Below, piece after piece: positions 22,336 through 34,230 of a stretch of 64,000 bases of DNA (its first letter is position 1; each line of letters begins with the position of its first letter). Source of the stretch: Chrysemys picta bellii. Taxonomy: Eukaryota; Chordata; Testudines; Emydidae. Made by a program: the position numbers and the translations under genes. The stretch is taken from NCBI RefSeq assembly GCF_011386835.1, contig NC_088800.1, positions 85,934,981 to 85,998,980 on the forward strand, in the 5' to 3' direction. The notes beneath the pieces were generated by a model. The model searched no databases. It was not told where the DNA came from and saw only the letters and a list, made by a program, of their open reading frames with translations.

Positions 22336-24002
22336 GGTCTCGCCTTTAGAACACCTGTCCAGGCACTGAAGCATAGCGCCTGATGGCATTCTTCCCACCC
22401 CAGTCCCCTGCGCGATCCTCTAGGAGCAGATCCACTGGGACCTCCCTGCTACTGGTACTCATGCAGATTAAGAGTCCTTGGCCATGTTACTTTTTGGGGC
22501 CTAGGGGTGGGAGGAATCTCCTATGACTGCACTAGCTCTGGTAGCAATGTCGAGAGCACTACTGGGTAGGGCTCCGGCACCATCAGTGTGTGGACCAGAC
22601 TTGTTCTAAATAGGCTGATAGCGATCAAAATGCCTGTGTCAGGTGCACACTAGTTGTAGTGCAATGGGGAGAGATTTCCCAATGAAGCTTAAATCTCCTA
22701 TAGCAGCTCACCCAGTGCTTGCATCCATGGTAGTCTCAGGGGTGTCGCTATTTTTTTTTAAAATTGTTCTTACAAATATAAATCAGACTCACCTGGAAAC
22801 AGTCCTTAACCTTCAGCACCTCTGCTGCGGAAGGCTGTGTTTTGGTTTTCAGTGGCCCTGGGGGTCCCAGTTCCATAGTTAAGCTCCCAAACCGCCTGGT
22901 GCTGGTGAGGGGGAATGCCGTGTGAGAGGGTTTTCCCCAAAGCGGGAGCCTTGGAGCAAATAAAAGATTGTATTTCAAAATAAAAAAAGCTCAGTATCCT
23001 GGTGTGTTTGGGCAACTTGCCCAAACTCTCTGCTTTCAAAAAGCATCCGAACGGAGATGGTGCATGTGAGGTGATGCCTCATGCATATGGTGGGGAAATT
23101 CCTTTGTGTTGGTTTACACTGAGAAACAAATATTCTGAGCCAGAAATAAGGTGTGTTGGGGGGACTGGTGTTCCATTTGCTATAAATAAATCTGGTGAAA
23201 CTCAAAGGATTTGATACCTGGTAAAATGAGGTGCTGTCATGCAGCACTCTGGCAATACGTCTGATATGTGCCTTGTCTTTGAGTGGGGAGGGTGCTGACT
23301 ATGGTATTGCGATGGACAGGCAGAAGTAGCATGCTTGGAACAGGATCTAACTGCGGCCTCTTGACAGTTGGCTAGGGTCGCAATAAGCCAACAGCCATCC
23401 AACACGAATGGGTTTTCCTACACTCCTGTGTTTGCTGGCTATGAACCAAACAACAAGGACCTAGAGGAATAAAAGGCATTGTCCCGACACACTGAACGGA
23501 GCAGGTACATTTCATGCAGCAGCATGGTCATCTCTTCCTTCATGGTGGCACCTCTCACGAATAGTTGACGTCAATTATTTATTGCAAGACATTGCAAAGC
23601 ACATTAAAGTTACCTGACTTCTGATGGTCCTGCTGCAGCAGGTCATGGTGCATTGGGTCATCGAGGAACAATCTTGCATTGCTTTCAGATGACCCTGTGG
23701 AGGAACTTCCTTCCACCCCCCTGGTTTAGAGTAGTGGCAGAGGGACAGGGCTAGCCATGCTATGAACACCATGCAGAAACCCACATTGTGTACTACTGAT
23801 TGTTTGCATGGTGTCTTACCAGCATAGAGGCGTATGCTGGGCCCCATATAAGCTATGAATTCTTGCTCTAGAACAGGTTAACCTGCCGTACATCATGCAG
23901 GTGCCACAGTCCCAGCTCTTGAGAACTGGTAGAGGTGGTTGAGTCAGTTCAACCCCTTACCTCTACCCCCCTGCATTGTGTAGCTGGTTTTAGCCCATTG
24001 GC

Positions 24003-24005
<3 letters not shown>
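22336..24005. other. Intronic sequence, unassigned
   Basis: Two overlapping minus frames near 22748-23039 and others near 23200-23850 show no domains. The block 23200-23870 has a wording style (cgacacactgaacggagcag, catggtggcacctctcacga) that could be an old DNA-transposon relic. I cannot name it. Confidence 0.35.

Positions 24006-24033
<28 letters not shown>
24006..24033. repeat. Poly(A) tract, 28 A
   Basis: An uninterrupted run of 28 A follows 'cattggcctt'. No upstream SINE or processed copy was recognised, and no flanking duplication was evident. Confidence 0.95.
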
Positions 24034-24037
<4 letters not shown>

Positions 24038-25130
24038 ATGGCTACTTGTCTACTCTTTGCTTCAAAATAATCTCCTGGGGACAGCATTTCCAGCACTCCC
24101 TGGCAGCTTGGTCTGTTGTCCAATTGCCCTCGTGGTTACCAGTAAAGTCTCTTTTCTTTTATGGAGTTTAAATGTTTCCTGCTATTTGAAGACCTTTGTT
24201 TTTTTCTCTGTTGACTGCTAAGGGTAATTGTTCTAATTCACTTACTCTAGAGGAGACGTGGTTGCTATACAGAAGCAGAGTCTGTTTTGAGAACACAGGA
24301 AAAAACATGCTGGGATCTGGAGGAAGAAAATCAATGACATACAGCTGTCTTGTCCACATTAGCACTAGCTGTGTCGCTAATGTTGGGCATTTGGCTTAGA
24401 ATATGAAAAAGCTCCTGTGGATCTGAGTTCTCCCACCACTCTCCCCAGGGCAGGGCAGAACTGCAGACAAATCCTGGACACCCCCCTCTCCCTCCCCTCT
24501 CTCACACTGTAGCTGACCTCCCATGCTTGGAAGATACACAGTGCATGTTGCATTAATTAGCAGCAATATTGTTACACAATAGTGAACACCTGTTACTATC
24601 TAACTTCTCCCACAGTACAGTATTGCTTACGATTTATAAGCTTTAATTCAATGAACTGCTTGTCTGTCTACAGCAGACCTATCCATCTGTTGGAGTTGGT
24701 GGATACGCTGTCTTTGAAGTCAGACTGAGTAGGACCTCCCAGCAAGGGCCTTTCCTCCCTGGTAGTGCAGCTAGACTTTTACTTTCTAAAATTCATACTT
24801 TTGGAACAAATTGTGTCCTGTTTTTCTTGGCAGTACAGACTGTGGTTTGCTTGGGAAACTGCTCTACAACTTTCCTGGGAATTGTTACAGGTTGCATCTT
24901 AGGCTGAGAAGCTTTGAAGTGATTTTATTACTTTCCACACTTGCCTTCTTTCCTACCACCAGAGTAACACATGCTTGCAAATACCCTGGTGTCTTGCTGC
25001 TGCAGAGTTCTGTTGTGGGGGTGTATTGCTGGAGAGCAGGACCTTGGGACACATTATTTCTGTGCTAAAACCTTCATTCTAGAGAAGCAGTCAAATTGAC
25101 TACAGTTTTCTTGCTGCACTGTTAATAAAC
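24034..25130. other. Unique intronic sequence
   Basis: No repeats or exons recognised. The short frames at 24168-24399 on both strands are mutual shadows. Confidence 0.5.
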
Positions 25131-25149
25131 TGTGTGTGTGTGTGTGTGT
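25131..25149. repeat. (TG)n microsatellite
   Basis: Nine to ten TG units. Confidence 0.93.
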
Positions 25150-26018
25150 TTCTTGAGTGAAACATCAAGAATAGTAATAGTCCTCTTACTGGCAGACTTT
25201 TACTGGAGCTGCTCATCTAACTCATCATGAATTAGGTTCCCAGCGCTGCTTGTATGTGGATGGCTGACACAGCACTGCTGTGAAATGGCTCTTCACTTGT
25301 GGTGCTCACTCTGCCTAACTGGCCTGGCCTGCTGTTGTCTTGTTGTGAGTAGGTGTCCATTGCAGCACGTGGTACATGGTGAGAGAGTGGCCGTGCCTGT
25401 GTCCGAGCCCCAAGCCTGCAGTTGTAAGATGCCTTCAATCACCAGGAATGTTTTATAGTACTGTACTCTCTGAGCTGCTGTCCTGGGCAAACTGTGTGCT
25501 GCTCCCAGCTTTCCAGAATCAGGGACTCCTTCTCCCCAGTTAGTTACATTCTCCTGAAATTCTGTCATGACGATAAGATGCGGCAGTTTAAAGAGATATA
25601 CAACTCCTGTGGCAGAATTAGTACCTCGTATGCATGGATCTTGGAGGGCAGCCGGTTAAATTCAAGGGATTGACAGAGTTCAAACTCTGTCTATTCTTTA
25701 GTTTGGCTACCTGATCTAGAGCCCTCCTGGCCTCCTCTACAACACAGGCTTCCCATTTAAAAATCTCAGATGAAATGATGCTGGACTCCAGGGTCAATCT
25801 GATTTCCCCACTGCTGGGAAAGCATCTTTCCTCCCTTCCTTCACACCCACTTGTACAGTATTGCACAGGTGCAGAGAGATGGCTTTTATCTTCCTGTGAA
25901 GCATCCATATTAGCCACAGGCAGATGGAGGATACCCATTCTGAAGGACTGGTGTTCAAACTGGTATGGAAAATGGTACGTTTCCTAAACACGATTTCTTA
26001 AAACCTGAAGGGGGGAGG
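25150..26018. other. Unique intronic sequence
   Basis: Nothing recognised. The minus frame 25618-25938 (106 codons) has no domain. Confidence 0.5.
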
Positions 26019-26042
26019 TGTGTGTGTGTGTGTGTGTGTGTG
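26019..26042. repeat. (TG)n microsatellite
   Basis: About 12 TG units after a G6 run. Confidence 0.95.
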
Positions 26043-28515
26043 TAAGATGGTGTTTTCTCCCCTGAATGACTGTATTAGAGATAACATATATTCACTGAAT
26101 GGGAATTTCAGGCCAGCAAACATTCCTGCATTAAGCATTAAAGGAATGTCTGTTAATGTTTGTTTTGATTGTACAAACTGCTCACGATCTGTGCAACTTA
26201 TCTGTGGGGTTTGATGACTTTATTATCCATATAAGATCTACAAATTAACTGTCTAATTAGAGACCTGGGGAAGCTGTTGCTTGTACTGTAATTTCTAAAC
26301 TGCTGAAGATACAATCTTACAACTCCTAAGTGAAATGAAATTAATACACTGGTGCAAAAGAGTGCCTCCCAGAGGTACCAGTGTATATATAAAGATGTTT
26401 AGTTGCCTGATTGGGCTTTGTGCATGTGGAACATTTGTGTAGAAAATCAGACCTTGGATTTTGCTCAGCAGAGTGGAAACTGAGTAATTCCTTTCCAGCG
26501 TGAAGCACTGGATTAGTCACCAGAAGAGAGATCTGATCTTCTTCTTTTTTCTGTGTTCGGTGGGGTGCAGCTTCGTCAGAATTATGGCACAATCCCGCAA
26601 ACACATTAGCACTTTCGTCACGTGAGTAATCCCATTCATTGCTCACTGGCAAGAGCTGACTGTTCATGTAACTAGTCCCATTTAAAAATTAGACATGTGC
26701 GTGAATGTTTGCAGGTTTGGGGCCGAAGGGCTTTATCCAAAGCCCAACGAAATCAATGGCAAGCTTCCCGTTGACTGACTTTGGATCAGGCCCTAGATGT
26801 GCTAGGTGAGGGTTACATGTTCAGTTCCCCCCCACACACACGCTCCCCCAATTGATTTCCATTACAGCCATCTGTGTTATGGGCCCAACAATCTGCGTTC
26901 CTATTTAATAGCTTTGTACTGCTGCTCAATTCACAGTTACCACAAAGATGATTTCTCTGCTCATTTGCAATGGGTGGCGGTGGTGGTATCGCTGGCTTAA
27001 TTGAGCTGTGACATGTAATATTTTGAAGGCACCGTAATTATTTTTCTGCTCGGTGGCAGAATGTTGCATTGCTAATGTGCCCTGCAGGACGCCACTGAAA
27101 GGCCAGGAGGTGTTAGCGGTGTATGTATATTTAATGACTTCCTTAATTATTAAACTCTGAAATGAAACCTCAAAAGAGCATGGGGACAGGCTGTCCTACA
27201 AAACTTGGGATGGTTTGAACTTCTGAGCAGACCTAGACTTCCTAGTTTTTCTTGTCACTAGAAATGGATGTTTCGACACCTGTGCTGCTCATGTAGTGGG
27301 ATATTTAAAATGAAGGCGTGGTGCTTTCCTTCCTTCCTTCACAAGAGAAAGGGACACAGGCCAAAGTTGAGCCTCAGATTTGTGTGTCTTGGTTTCCCTT
27401 TCTGCTTACGGACTATTGGCTCCAGCTGCTCTCTGTCTCTCCTCTTAAGCGTTGTTCCACCTGCCCTCCATGCTATCTCCATCCTTTACCCTCCTCCCTT
27501 TTCCTTTTCCCCTTTAAGCTGATCCCATCCTGTCTTCCCTCCTCACCTAGCCTTGTCCTACAACAAGTTTGTAAAATCCTTCTCCGTTCCAGTATTCTAA
27601 GGTCTAAGTAACAAAACCGTTTTTTTTTAACCTGGCTTCTAACTTTCATTGCATCTTGCTTATTCCGAAACTGGTAATGGCGTTCCTCAGATTTATTTTG
27701 TCTGGAAACATATTCCAGTTCAGCACTTTATTGGCATGGGGAGGGGTGGCCTATCCTGGGAAGAACGGCTTTAGACTGAGGTGGCTTTGAAATTTGTTTT
27801 TATTTGTCCTTTTGAAGAAAGATACATAAAGGTGACTTCATAGAAGCTCCTAGGATCAGCTCACCAAATGAACATGTCAGCCTGTTGTACTATAACAAAA
27901 TGCATGGGCTTGAAGTCTGTTGACGCAAGGAAAGGTTTCGGGTGGAATCTGTCAAAGGGGGGTGGTTGGGATGTGTAAGGTTGATCAGGAAAACTGAAGT
28001 TGCAACACCAAGCAGTTTGCAAGTGAAACAGCAAGTGCTATGTACCCAAGTGGGTGGGGTGCTCAGTGCTGGCCTCATTCTGCTCCGATTGAAGACAGCT
28101 GGGGTTGTAGCAGAGTTAGGACAAATGAGAAGCACTCCCCAAACTCCCATCCAACTCGTTAATCTGTCAGGAGATCTTTAAGCCTCTTACCCATGTGTCT
28201 GAAACTGTAAATGAACATTATAACAGAGCTAGCGAGGAAATGAATGTTCATGTAATAAGTTGGATGAAAAGCTGTGTTAAACCAGCATTAGTGATGGAAA
28301 TTGGGGTATTCCCCATGTCCAGTAATGAGGCTACCTTTTGTATCCACAAAGGTAAAGGCCATAAGGCCAGATGCCATCTGCTCCGGCATTCCGTCAAGAC
28401 TAAACGTTACTCAGAGGCTAAATTGGCACAGAGAGTCTGTTTCTCTTGCTGAAATCATCTTTCTGGCTTGTTACAGTCATTTTGCCCAGCCACGTTTTAG
28501 TGGTTGCGTTCGCAG
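26043..28515. other. Unique intronic sequence with a possible conserved block
   Basis: At 26700-26795 there is 'ccaacgaaatcaatggcaag ... ggatcaggccctag', a fragment of the palindromic repeat described at 33178. The part 27000-27180 is AT-rich with TAATTA words and looks non-repetitive. A pyrimidine-rich belt runs 27325-27560. Confidence 0.5.
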
Positions 28516-29210
28516 TCCCAAGAAATGTAGTAGGTGCTGCACAATAAAAGCAAGACCGGGATGATGGTAGTCTTAAAGAGCTTAAAATCCAACGTTAGAC
28601 ACGGCACGAGGAAGGGGCTAGAGTGGGAAGGAGTTGGGGAGGAAGAGCAGGGTCTGCAGTGGGAGGATCACTCAGCAGAGGTGAGGGCACAGCGTGGTGG
28701 AGCAGCCTCTGTGTCTATATAAATAAATGCCTGACTCATTTCTTGTGTTGCATCAGAAGTGAGCTGTGAAGGTCGAGGTCTGGTGTGTCTGCTCTGGAAG
28801 GGGGTTCTATACACACAGGACAGCGCTGGGGTGCAGGGACGCATAGGGGAAACTGAGGCACCCACACAGTATTCAGAGGAAACATTAAGAACAGTTTCAC
28901 TTTGTCACACTCGCGCAAACATATCCCGATATCAAGTGGGGTGCAAAGCAACGGAGAGAGATGCTGACAAATGGTTGATCCAGGCCATTGGCGTTGGAGG
29001 GGCACTTGGTAAGGGATTGGGTCACGTAAGCAGGGAGGGGGGCACTTCCTCAGGTTCTTGAGGCCAGGACAAGATGCTTAATCTTGAGGCAGTGAAGAGA
29101 CCCAAGGGAGGGATTCGAAGAGCAGGTGCTGTGGTCTGATTGGCAAGACGGTCTTAGTGGATACACGGGGTGAGGGTTGGGTGGGGAGGGGCTGAGGGGG
29201 AAGCTGCAGA
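28516..29210. repeat. Repeat debris (several short families)
   Basis: The pieces are gtaggtgctgcacaataaaa (28531), gaaactgaggcacccacaca with gtattcagaggaaacattaa (28850-28895), and gtgaagagacccaagggagg (29091). Each resembles dispersed sauropsid wording, but no complete element can be outlined. Confidence 0.35.
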
Positions 29211-31936
29211 AATGGAAAAGGCAAGTGAAGGTCTGGATGAGAATCTCTCTGCTCCGTGGGCAGGATTCAGGGAGTGAATCTCTCCTGTAGAAGTCAGGTG
29301 CATCTGACAGTAGAGGAAGCCGGTTCAATGTTGTCAACTACGTAGTGAAAATCGCTTTGCCATTTAACTTGTTCATATTTATCCTCTTAGAATTTGGGTC
29401 ACTTTCTGGTTTTCCGCTGCTGATTCGTTTTGGTCTGTCCAGCGAACAGCTTTCACTTCATTTCCCCGCTATTTTCAATACAGTGGGATCAGCATGGCTG
29501 CCTCAGTTTACTTCGGCCTTTCCTGCTCTGGAAAAGGAGTGGTGTTTTCATTTCCTCCTGCGGCGCAGCAGGGGGAGCTCAGACCTAACTTTGGGATGAG
29601 CCATTGCATGGAATTCCAACAAGAGCTCTTCCTCCGGAGGCGTTGTATTGGCACAGAAAGAGGCGAGAGGCCTGGTCTGGCTGAGTTCTCTGCCTCGTGG
29701 GTGCACCCGTGGGTTCTACTTTCCTTTAAGTTTCTCTTATTTTTAAAGCCTCTCTGTAAATGCAGCTTCCGCTGCTGCCCTTTGCTCTTCTCCAGATGCA
29801 AATCCATTTTCCCAAGTCTGTGTCTTTTTCCTCCTGGCCAGGGATCTCATCACTTCATCCTAGACTCATCCATCTTGGCTTAGTAACCAAAAAGCCCCAA
29901 ACAAAACAGTGGGAAACATTTTAAAGTCAAATTCGTGGCCAAATTGTGTGACCCGTGTTGGAATCAGGGAAGGGAATTAGATCATCTCCCATTATTTATT
30001 TCCTTACGACTCCACCCTAAGACGACTGGGAGGGTTAACGACTAGTCAGGGAAAGAGGCAGTGAAGGCAAGGGCAGCTGCGCCCGCCCCAGTCCATTGTC
30101 TCTCTTGCTGGGGCTCTCCTGGCTTGTGTGGGTGAGTGCTATGAGAATGACCACGTGCGCTAAGTTGATGGTTTTGAAGCTGAATGGGGTTGGTTGGTGG
30201 GGAGGACAGTTTGAGGCCGGCAGGGCGTCTACAGCAATGGGAAGCATGCAGCAAAGAGAACCTCCTATTTGGGCTGGCGAGTTCAGTATCAAAAGATCAA
30301 GAAGTTCTAATGCAGGTTGAAGTTACCTGATGGAGACTGGAGTCCTTGACCCATAGCCCAAGTTCTTTGCTGTGGTGGCTGCCTGTGGTATTTTCTCCAC
30401 ACCATACTGCCAGGCTGCTTCAATCCAACCAGAAGCTCCGACCTTCTGAAGGAGAATTCAGTCTCAATGGCTTCTCACATAGGGATGGTGGGTGGGTGGG
30501 TGGGCACTATACTACTAGGAACTAGACTTTAGACCACTCAGCCATTCCATATAGAGCACTCAGCTATTAGGGAGTTGCAGCTCTCAGACAGAATTGAGTT
30601 GGGGCAGCTTCATAAAGCTGAAAAGTTCCATGACGTACTGTCAAGTCTGTGTAATCCAGTCCCCACCTGAATATCCAGCTTCACGTTATTAACAGTTGAG
30701 GAGAGCTGAAGTGAAATACACAGTTTAAGCTTTTGTTAGGAAAGTGAACTGAAGCCAGCCCCTTAGTAGAATTGAAGACATTTAACAAACTGGCCACTAA
30801 TAACTTAAAGCACCAACCTACAGCTTTATCTTTTCATTGTCTCAGTTCTAATCCAGTTTTTTTAAGCTGCTCTGTCTTTTATTGTCCATTCTTGGCAAAC
30901 ACTGCTTTTGTTGTCAGCCGTCTAATGCTATCAGCTTATTATAAGAAGTGACATTTTAATACCATTCCTGTACATCTTGAATATAGGCTCAGTCCAAACT
31001 ACTTGACTCAAATTTATAGTGTGGATTCCCTTGAGCCAGGCAAGGCATGAATTAGATTTGATGACCCTGAGCACAGTATTGGGCAGAGAGCACTGCTGAC
31101 TGCCTTCTAGATTTTCAGAGTGAAGCTTGCATTCAACAGCAGAGTTTTTCCTTTTTCCTTTATATTTGGAGGGTGGTGGGGAAAGTGGTACAGCGAAGGG
31201 CCACTCAGTCCAGTAACAACCTCACTGGTAACAGTCCAAGCAAAAATTAAAGAAGCCACCAGGGAATTTACCCTTCATCGTGCAACATCCTGAGGGTGTC
31301 TGCACTTGAATGTGTCTTGGAGGCATATTTTAATTTGTACCCAGGTTCAGAGAGAGCGTTGCTAATAGATTTTTAATTTCTTCCTTCCTGCTTCCCAGAT
31401 TGTGCTGCCTTCATACGCAGATGAGTAACAGAGAGCAGAGGAGAAACTGTGAAGGAGGCTCAGTGGTTCAAGAAGGCAGATACTTGTAGGGCGCGGAGGA
31501 GCCAATCCAAGTTCCTATGGGGGGGAAGAAATTACTGGCAGTAATTTTGCCACTCATAAAAACCCGTCTACCTTCACTTCTTTCATAATGAAACGGGAAA
31601 TGGAAGAGCACACGGCCCACTACATCTCGCTACAATGAGAGGACTGTGAAGTTTAGCTGCAGGTTTCACTGGCTCTGTGCTTTGTTCCTACAAAAGATGT
31701 CCTGTACCCATGTAATCAAGCCTTCATTTTCATATGCACACACATCAGTGATTCCCATCTCTGTCTCAGACCTTCCAGGTTGAACTTGTTGAACTTTTTG
31801 CACCATGTATTTTCTTTTTGCTCTTGAATTTAATTTCAAAGCTGCTCGGGGGAAGGAGTTGTGCTTTAGGAGAAAGAGGCTCTTGCGGAGGGGTATGGAG
31901 TTTTAATGTGATGTGGCCAAAAGAGTCGTTGTCAAA
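29211..31936. other. Unique intronic sequence
   Basis: Contains a short (GGGT)n run at 30487-30504. The overlapping opposite frames at 29494-29883 (+) and 29508-29807 (-) have no motif. No splice-flanked exon is seen. Confidence 0.5.
30487..30504. repeat. (GGGT)n short tandem repeat
   Basis: Four tandem GGGT units. It could form a G-quadruplex on the + strand. Confidence 0.85.
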
Positions 31937-32222
31937 GGCCAGGTCTACACTACCCCCCTAATTCGAACTAAGGTACGCAACTTCAGCTACGTGAATAACG
32001 TAGCTGAAGTTCGAAGTACCTTAGTTCGAACTTACCTTGGTCCACACTCGGCAGGCAGGCTCCCCCGTCGACTCCGCGGTACTCCTCTCGCCGAGCTGGA
32101 GTACCGCAGTCGACGGCGAGCACTTCCAGGTTCGACTTATCGCGTACAGACTAGACGCGATAAGTCGAACCCAGAAGTTCGATCGCTCGCCGCCGAACTA
32201 CCGGGTAAGTGTAGCCAAGGCC
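31937..32222 (+). mobile_element. 286-bp CpG-rich multi-hairpin element, copy 2
   Basis: Ends are ggccaggtctacactac and gtaagtgtagccaaggcc, imperfect inverted repeats with AAA on both sides. Hairpin I is at 31962-32030 (15-bp TTCGAACTAAGGTAC/GTACCTTAGTTCGAA plus 14-bp AACTTCAGCTACGT/ACGTAGCTGAAGTT). Hairpin II is at 32065-32116 (CCGTCGACT...GGTACTCC with GGAGTACC...AGTCGACGG). Hairpin III is at 32129-32171 (17-bp GGTTCGACTTATCGCGT/ACGCGATAAGTCGAACC, perfect). The frames at 31913-32453 are artefacts of this element. It matches 15441-15726 in layout, in opposite orientation. Confidence 0.88.
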
Positions 32223-33075
32223 AAAGTTACCTTTAACCCAGACAAGTTCTTCACTAGCCAGAGACCGTGCCAAGTTATTAACAGCTGCCATTCAGTTCTA
32301 CTTATGCCCCGAGTTAGAGCTAGAGAGATCACCGTGCCTATGGAATACCTGGTAGGTAGTGCAGAGCTGAGCGAGGATGGGAGGGAGAGAAGACACAGGA
32401 GACTGGGTGCATTTGGCCAAGCAGCATTTCACTGGGCATCTTGTCTTGTTTAACCCAGGAACTGCTGGTGACTGGTTGTGCTGAAGGATTTAATACACAA
32501 TTTCTGCAGCTACTCATTCAAATCCTTCAGCCGTGTGCTCTGTTGTGGGTTGGTTCTTCTGTGAAATATCAAATAATCCCAGTTTTGAGGGTACAAATTC
32601 AGACACTATAGTTTAAATTGTGGGCATGCACCAGTCTGCATAGGAAGTACCCGTGTAAGATATTGCCTTAGATATGTGACTGTCTCCTTCTGCTTTCTGT
32701 AACCAGGCCCTAGAAGAGCTTGCCACTGACTCCAAGCTTAGTGACTTTGCCTTTAGCTCAAGTGGTAGAAGCCTGTTTCCCTGCTGACAGCTACTGGTGC
32801 ATGTTCGAGATTCACACCCCTCTGTGCTCAGTCTGCAGTGCAAGACTGTTTGCAATACTACATTGAACTCTGGGCTTAATGCCTTGTGACATCTTGGTTT
32901 CTTTACCTTCACAATTTGCCAGTCTTTGCACCTTAGGTATCTGACTCAGAGTACCCTTAAGTCTTTGTTTTTCTTCAAGAGATGCTGGTGTGAATGGTTT
33001 GTAAGATGGGAGTAAATATCTGCTATTTTCAGTAAGCCAGGGTATAGCTTGGAGCTGTACAGAAACCCTGAGGCT
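32223..33075. other. Unique intronic sequence
   Basis: No recognised repeat or exon. Confidence 0.5.
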
Positions 33076-33177
33076 AACACTTTCACCCCTGGGTGTCTAC
33101 AGTTACCTTAGTATTTAGGCATCCAAATCAAAGTGACTTTCAGCAAATTGGCCAGGCCACTTTGATTTCGCTGCCTA

Positions 33178-33335
33178 TATACAGCCCTGATCCAGCAAAC
33201 CACGTAAGCACATACATAACTCGAAGCACGAGTAGTCCCATAGACTTCAATGGCGTGACTTGCATGTTTAAAGTTAGGCATGTTCTTAAGTGCTTTGCTG
33301 AATCAGGTCATGTAGATGGAATTTTAGGCATCCGG
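33178..33335 (+). repeat. Palindromic 'tgatccagcaaa ... ctttgctgaatca' repeat
   Basis: The left side ccctgatccagcaaaccacg and the right side agtgctttgctgaatcaggt are inverted copies around gagtagtcccatagacttca. A second, better inverted copy lies at 43455-43650. It is a small non-autonomous element, probably a MITE, common in sauropsids as far as I recall. Confidence 0.6.
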
Positions 33336-34117
33336 GTTTGAAAACATTGGCCTTGGCATCCTGTGACTTATTTATCTGTGATATTCCTAGAGGGAAGACC
33401 TCCACACACAGGCCCTGAATCTGTGGATGGGTTCCTTGTGTAAACTATAAAAGCTATAGAGAAGAGGGAACAACTGCTTTCATAGTATGGCAAATTACTG
33501 AGCCTCTGGCACTGGAGAAGAGAGTTTTCCTCCCACAAACTTATTATCTGCCTACCCCTTTAAAGCTAAATCTCCATTAGGCTGTACAGCTCTTGTCTAT
33601 CTACTGATGCTCTCTCTCTCCTGTAGTGTACATTCACCTTGGGAGAGGTAGGAGTCCGAGCATGGCAGGATGATTTATACATGAGGTAACTTCAGAGCAT
33701 CCAACATCAGTGATGCTAAGTTAAGTGGATGTAGATGTGATCCACGCTTTCCATTAGTTGTTTATGATGTTCATTCAGCTTTTCACTTCAGTGAAGTTGC
33801 ACTGAAATGCGATCTCTGTTGATATCATGCAACAAGCTGTTCTTAAATTCCACCATGGTCTCGTCGAAAAGTGACCGGCCTTAGGAGTGGTGGGCGTCTT
33901 TTTGCTGAGAAATAACTGAATAATGCTGTTAATTCTGACTGCTGATAGAAAACAACATTTTTGAAAAACGGCTCTGATAGGAGGCTAATTAGGCATGTCT
34001 TACAAAGACCTAGAAAATGAAATGTAATGATCCAACATGTTTCAGTGCACCTGTGGAAAAGCCTCATATCCTGATGTAACTAGTTACAAGCTTTTCATTT
34101 ACCCTTTGATTGACATT
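33336..34117. other. Intron just upstream of exon 3
   Basis: Unique sequence without repeats. It is likely to hold splicing-relevant signals for exon 3 only in its last 100 bases. Confidence 0.5.
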
Positions 34118-34138
34118 TTCACTGCATTTTCTTTGCAG
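34118..34138 (+). promoter_or_regulatory. PRKCB: 3' splice acceptor of PRKCB exon 3
   Basis: A pyrimidine-rich stretch (cattttctttgcag) ends in AG at 34137-34138, directly before the conserved reading frame. A plausible branch-point region (ttgac) lies about 30 bases upstream. Confidence 0.9.
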
Positions 34139-34221
34139 TTTGCTGCTTCGTTGTACACAAGCGGTGCCATGAATTTGTTACTTTCTCCTGCCCGGGTGCT
34201 GATAAAGGTCCTGCTTCTGAT
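34139..34221 (+). CDS. PRKCB: PRKCB exon 3 (part of C1A zinc finger of protein kinase C beta)
   Basis: This 83-bp exon starts with the last two bases of a split codon and then reads 27 full codons: [12 protein letters not shown], then [15 protein letters not shown]. Conventional PKCs are cytosolic Ser/Thr kinases recruited to membranes by calcium and diacylglycerol. The C1A finger binds diacylglycerol or phorbol ester. The exon supplies the last four zinc ligands of the HX12CX2CX13CX2CX4HX2CX7C pattern: the first Cys, the His, the Cys of KRC and the Cys of FSC. The ending GPASD is the beta form; alpha has GPDTD and gamma differs again. Length 83 bp, entry after one base of a codon and exit on a codon boundary match exon 3 of vertebrate PRKCA/PRKCB. 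No stop or frameshift is present. The family call is very secure and the beta call is strong. Isoform assignment uses remembered family sequences. Confidence 0.95.
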
Positions 34222-34230
34222 GTAAGTAAA
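34222..34230 (+). promoter_or_regulatory. PRKCB: 5' splice donor of PRKCB exon 3
   Basis: GTAAGTAAA follows the final Asp codon directly. It is a near-perfect U1 donor match, so exon 3 should be constitutively spliced and join exon 4 on a codon boundary. Confidence 0.92.

Larger units (their letters stand above)
1..34138 (+). other. PRKCB: PRKCB intron 2 (3' part), 5' end outside window
   Basis: Everything upstream of exon 3 is read as intron 2. Exon 2 of this gene is only 32 bases in the vertebrate structure. I looked for its expected GFGKQGFQCQ coding on the + strand and did not see it, but an exon this short is easy to miss by eye. The known length here is therefore at least 34.1 kb. A very long intron 2 fits PRKCB in other amniotes. 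Confidence 0.75.

Noticed and set aside
23200..23870. DNA transposon or retroelement protein relic
   Set aside because: The wording is suggestive, but no family motif could be read on either strand.
24006..24033. Poly(A) as the end of a processed pseudogene
   Set aside because: No coding homology upstream and no flanking duplication found.
31913..32453. Overlapping 107- and 138-codon frames
   Set aside because: They run through the multi-hairpin element; CpG-rich palindromes lack stops.
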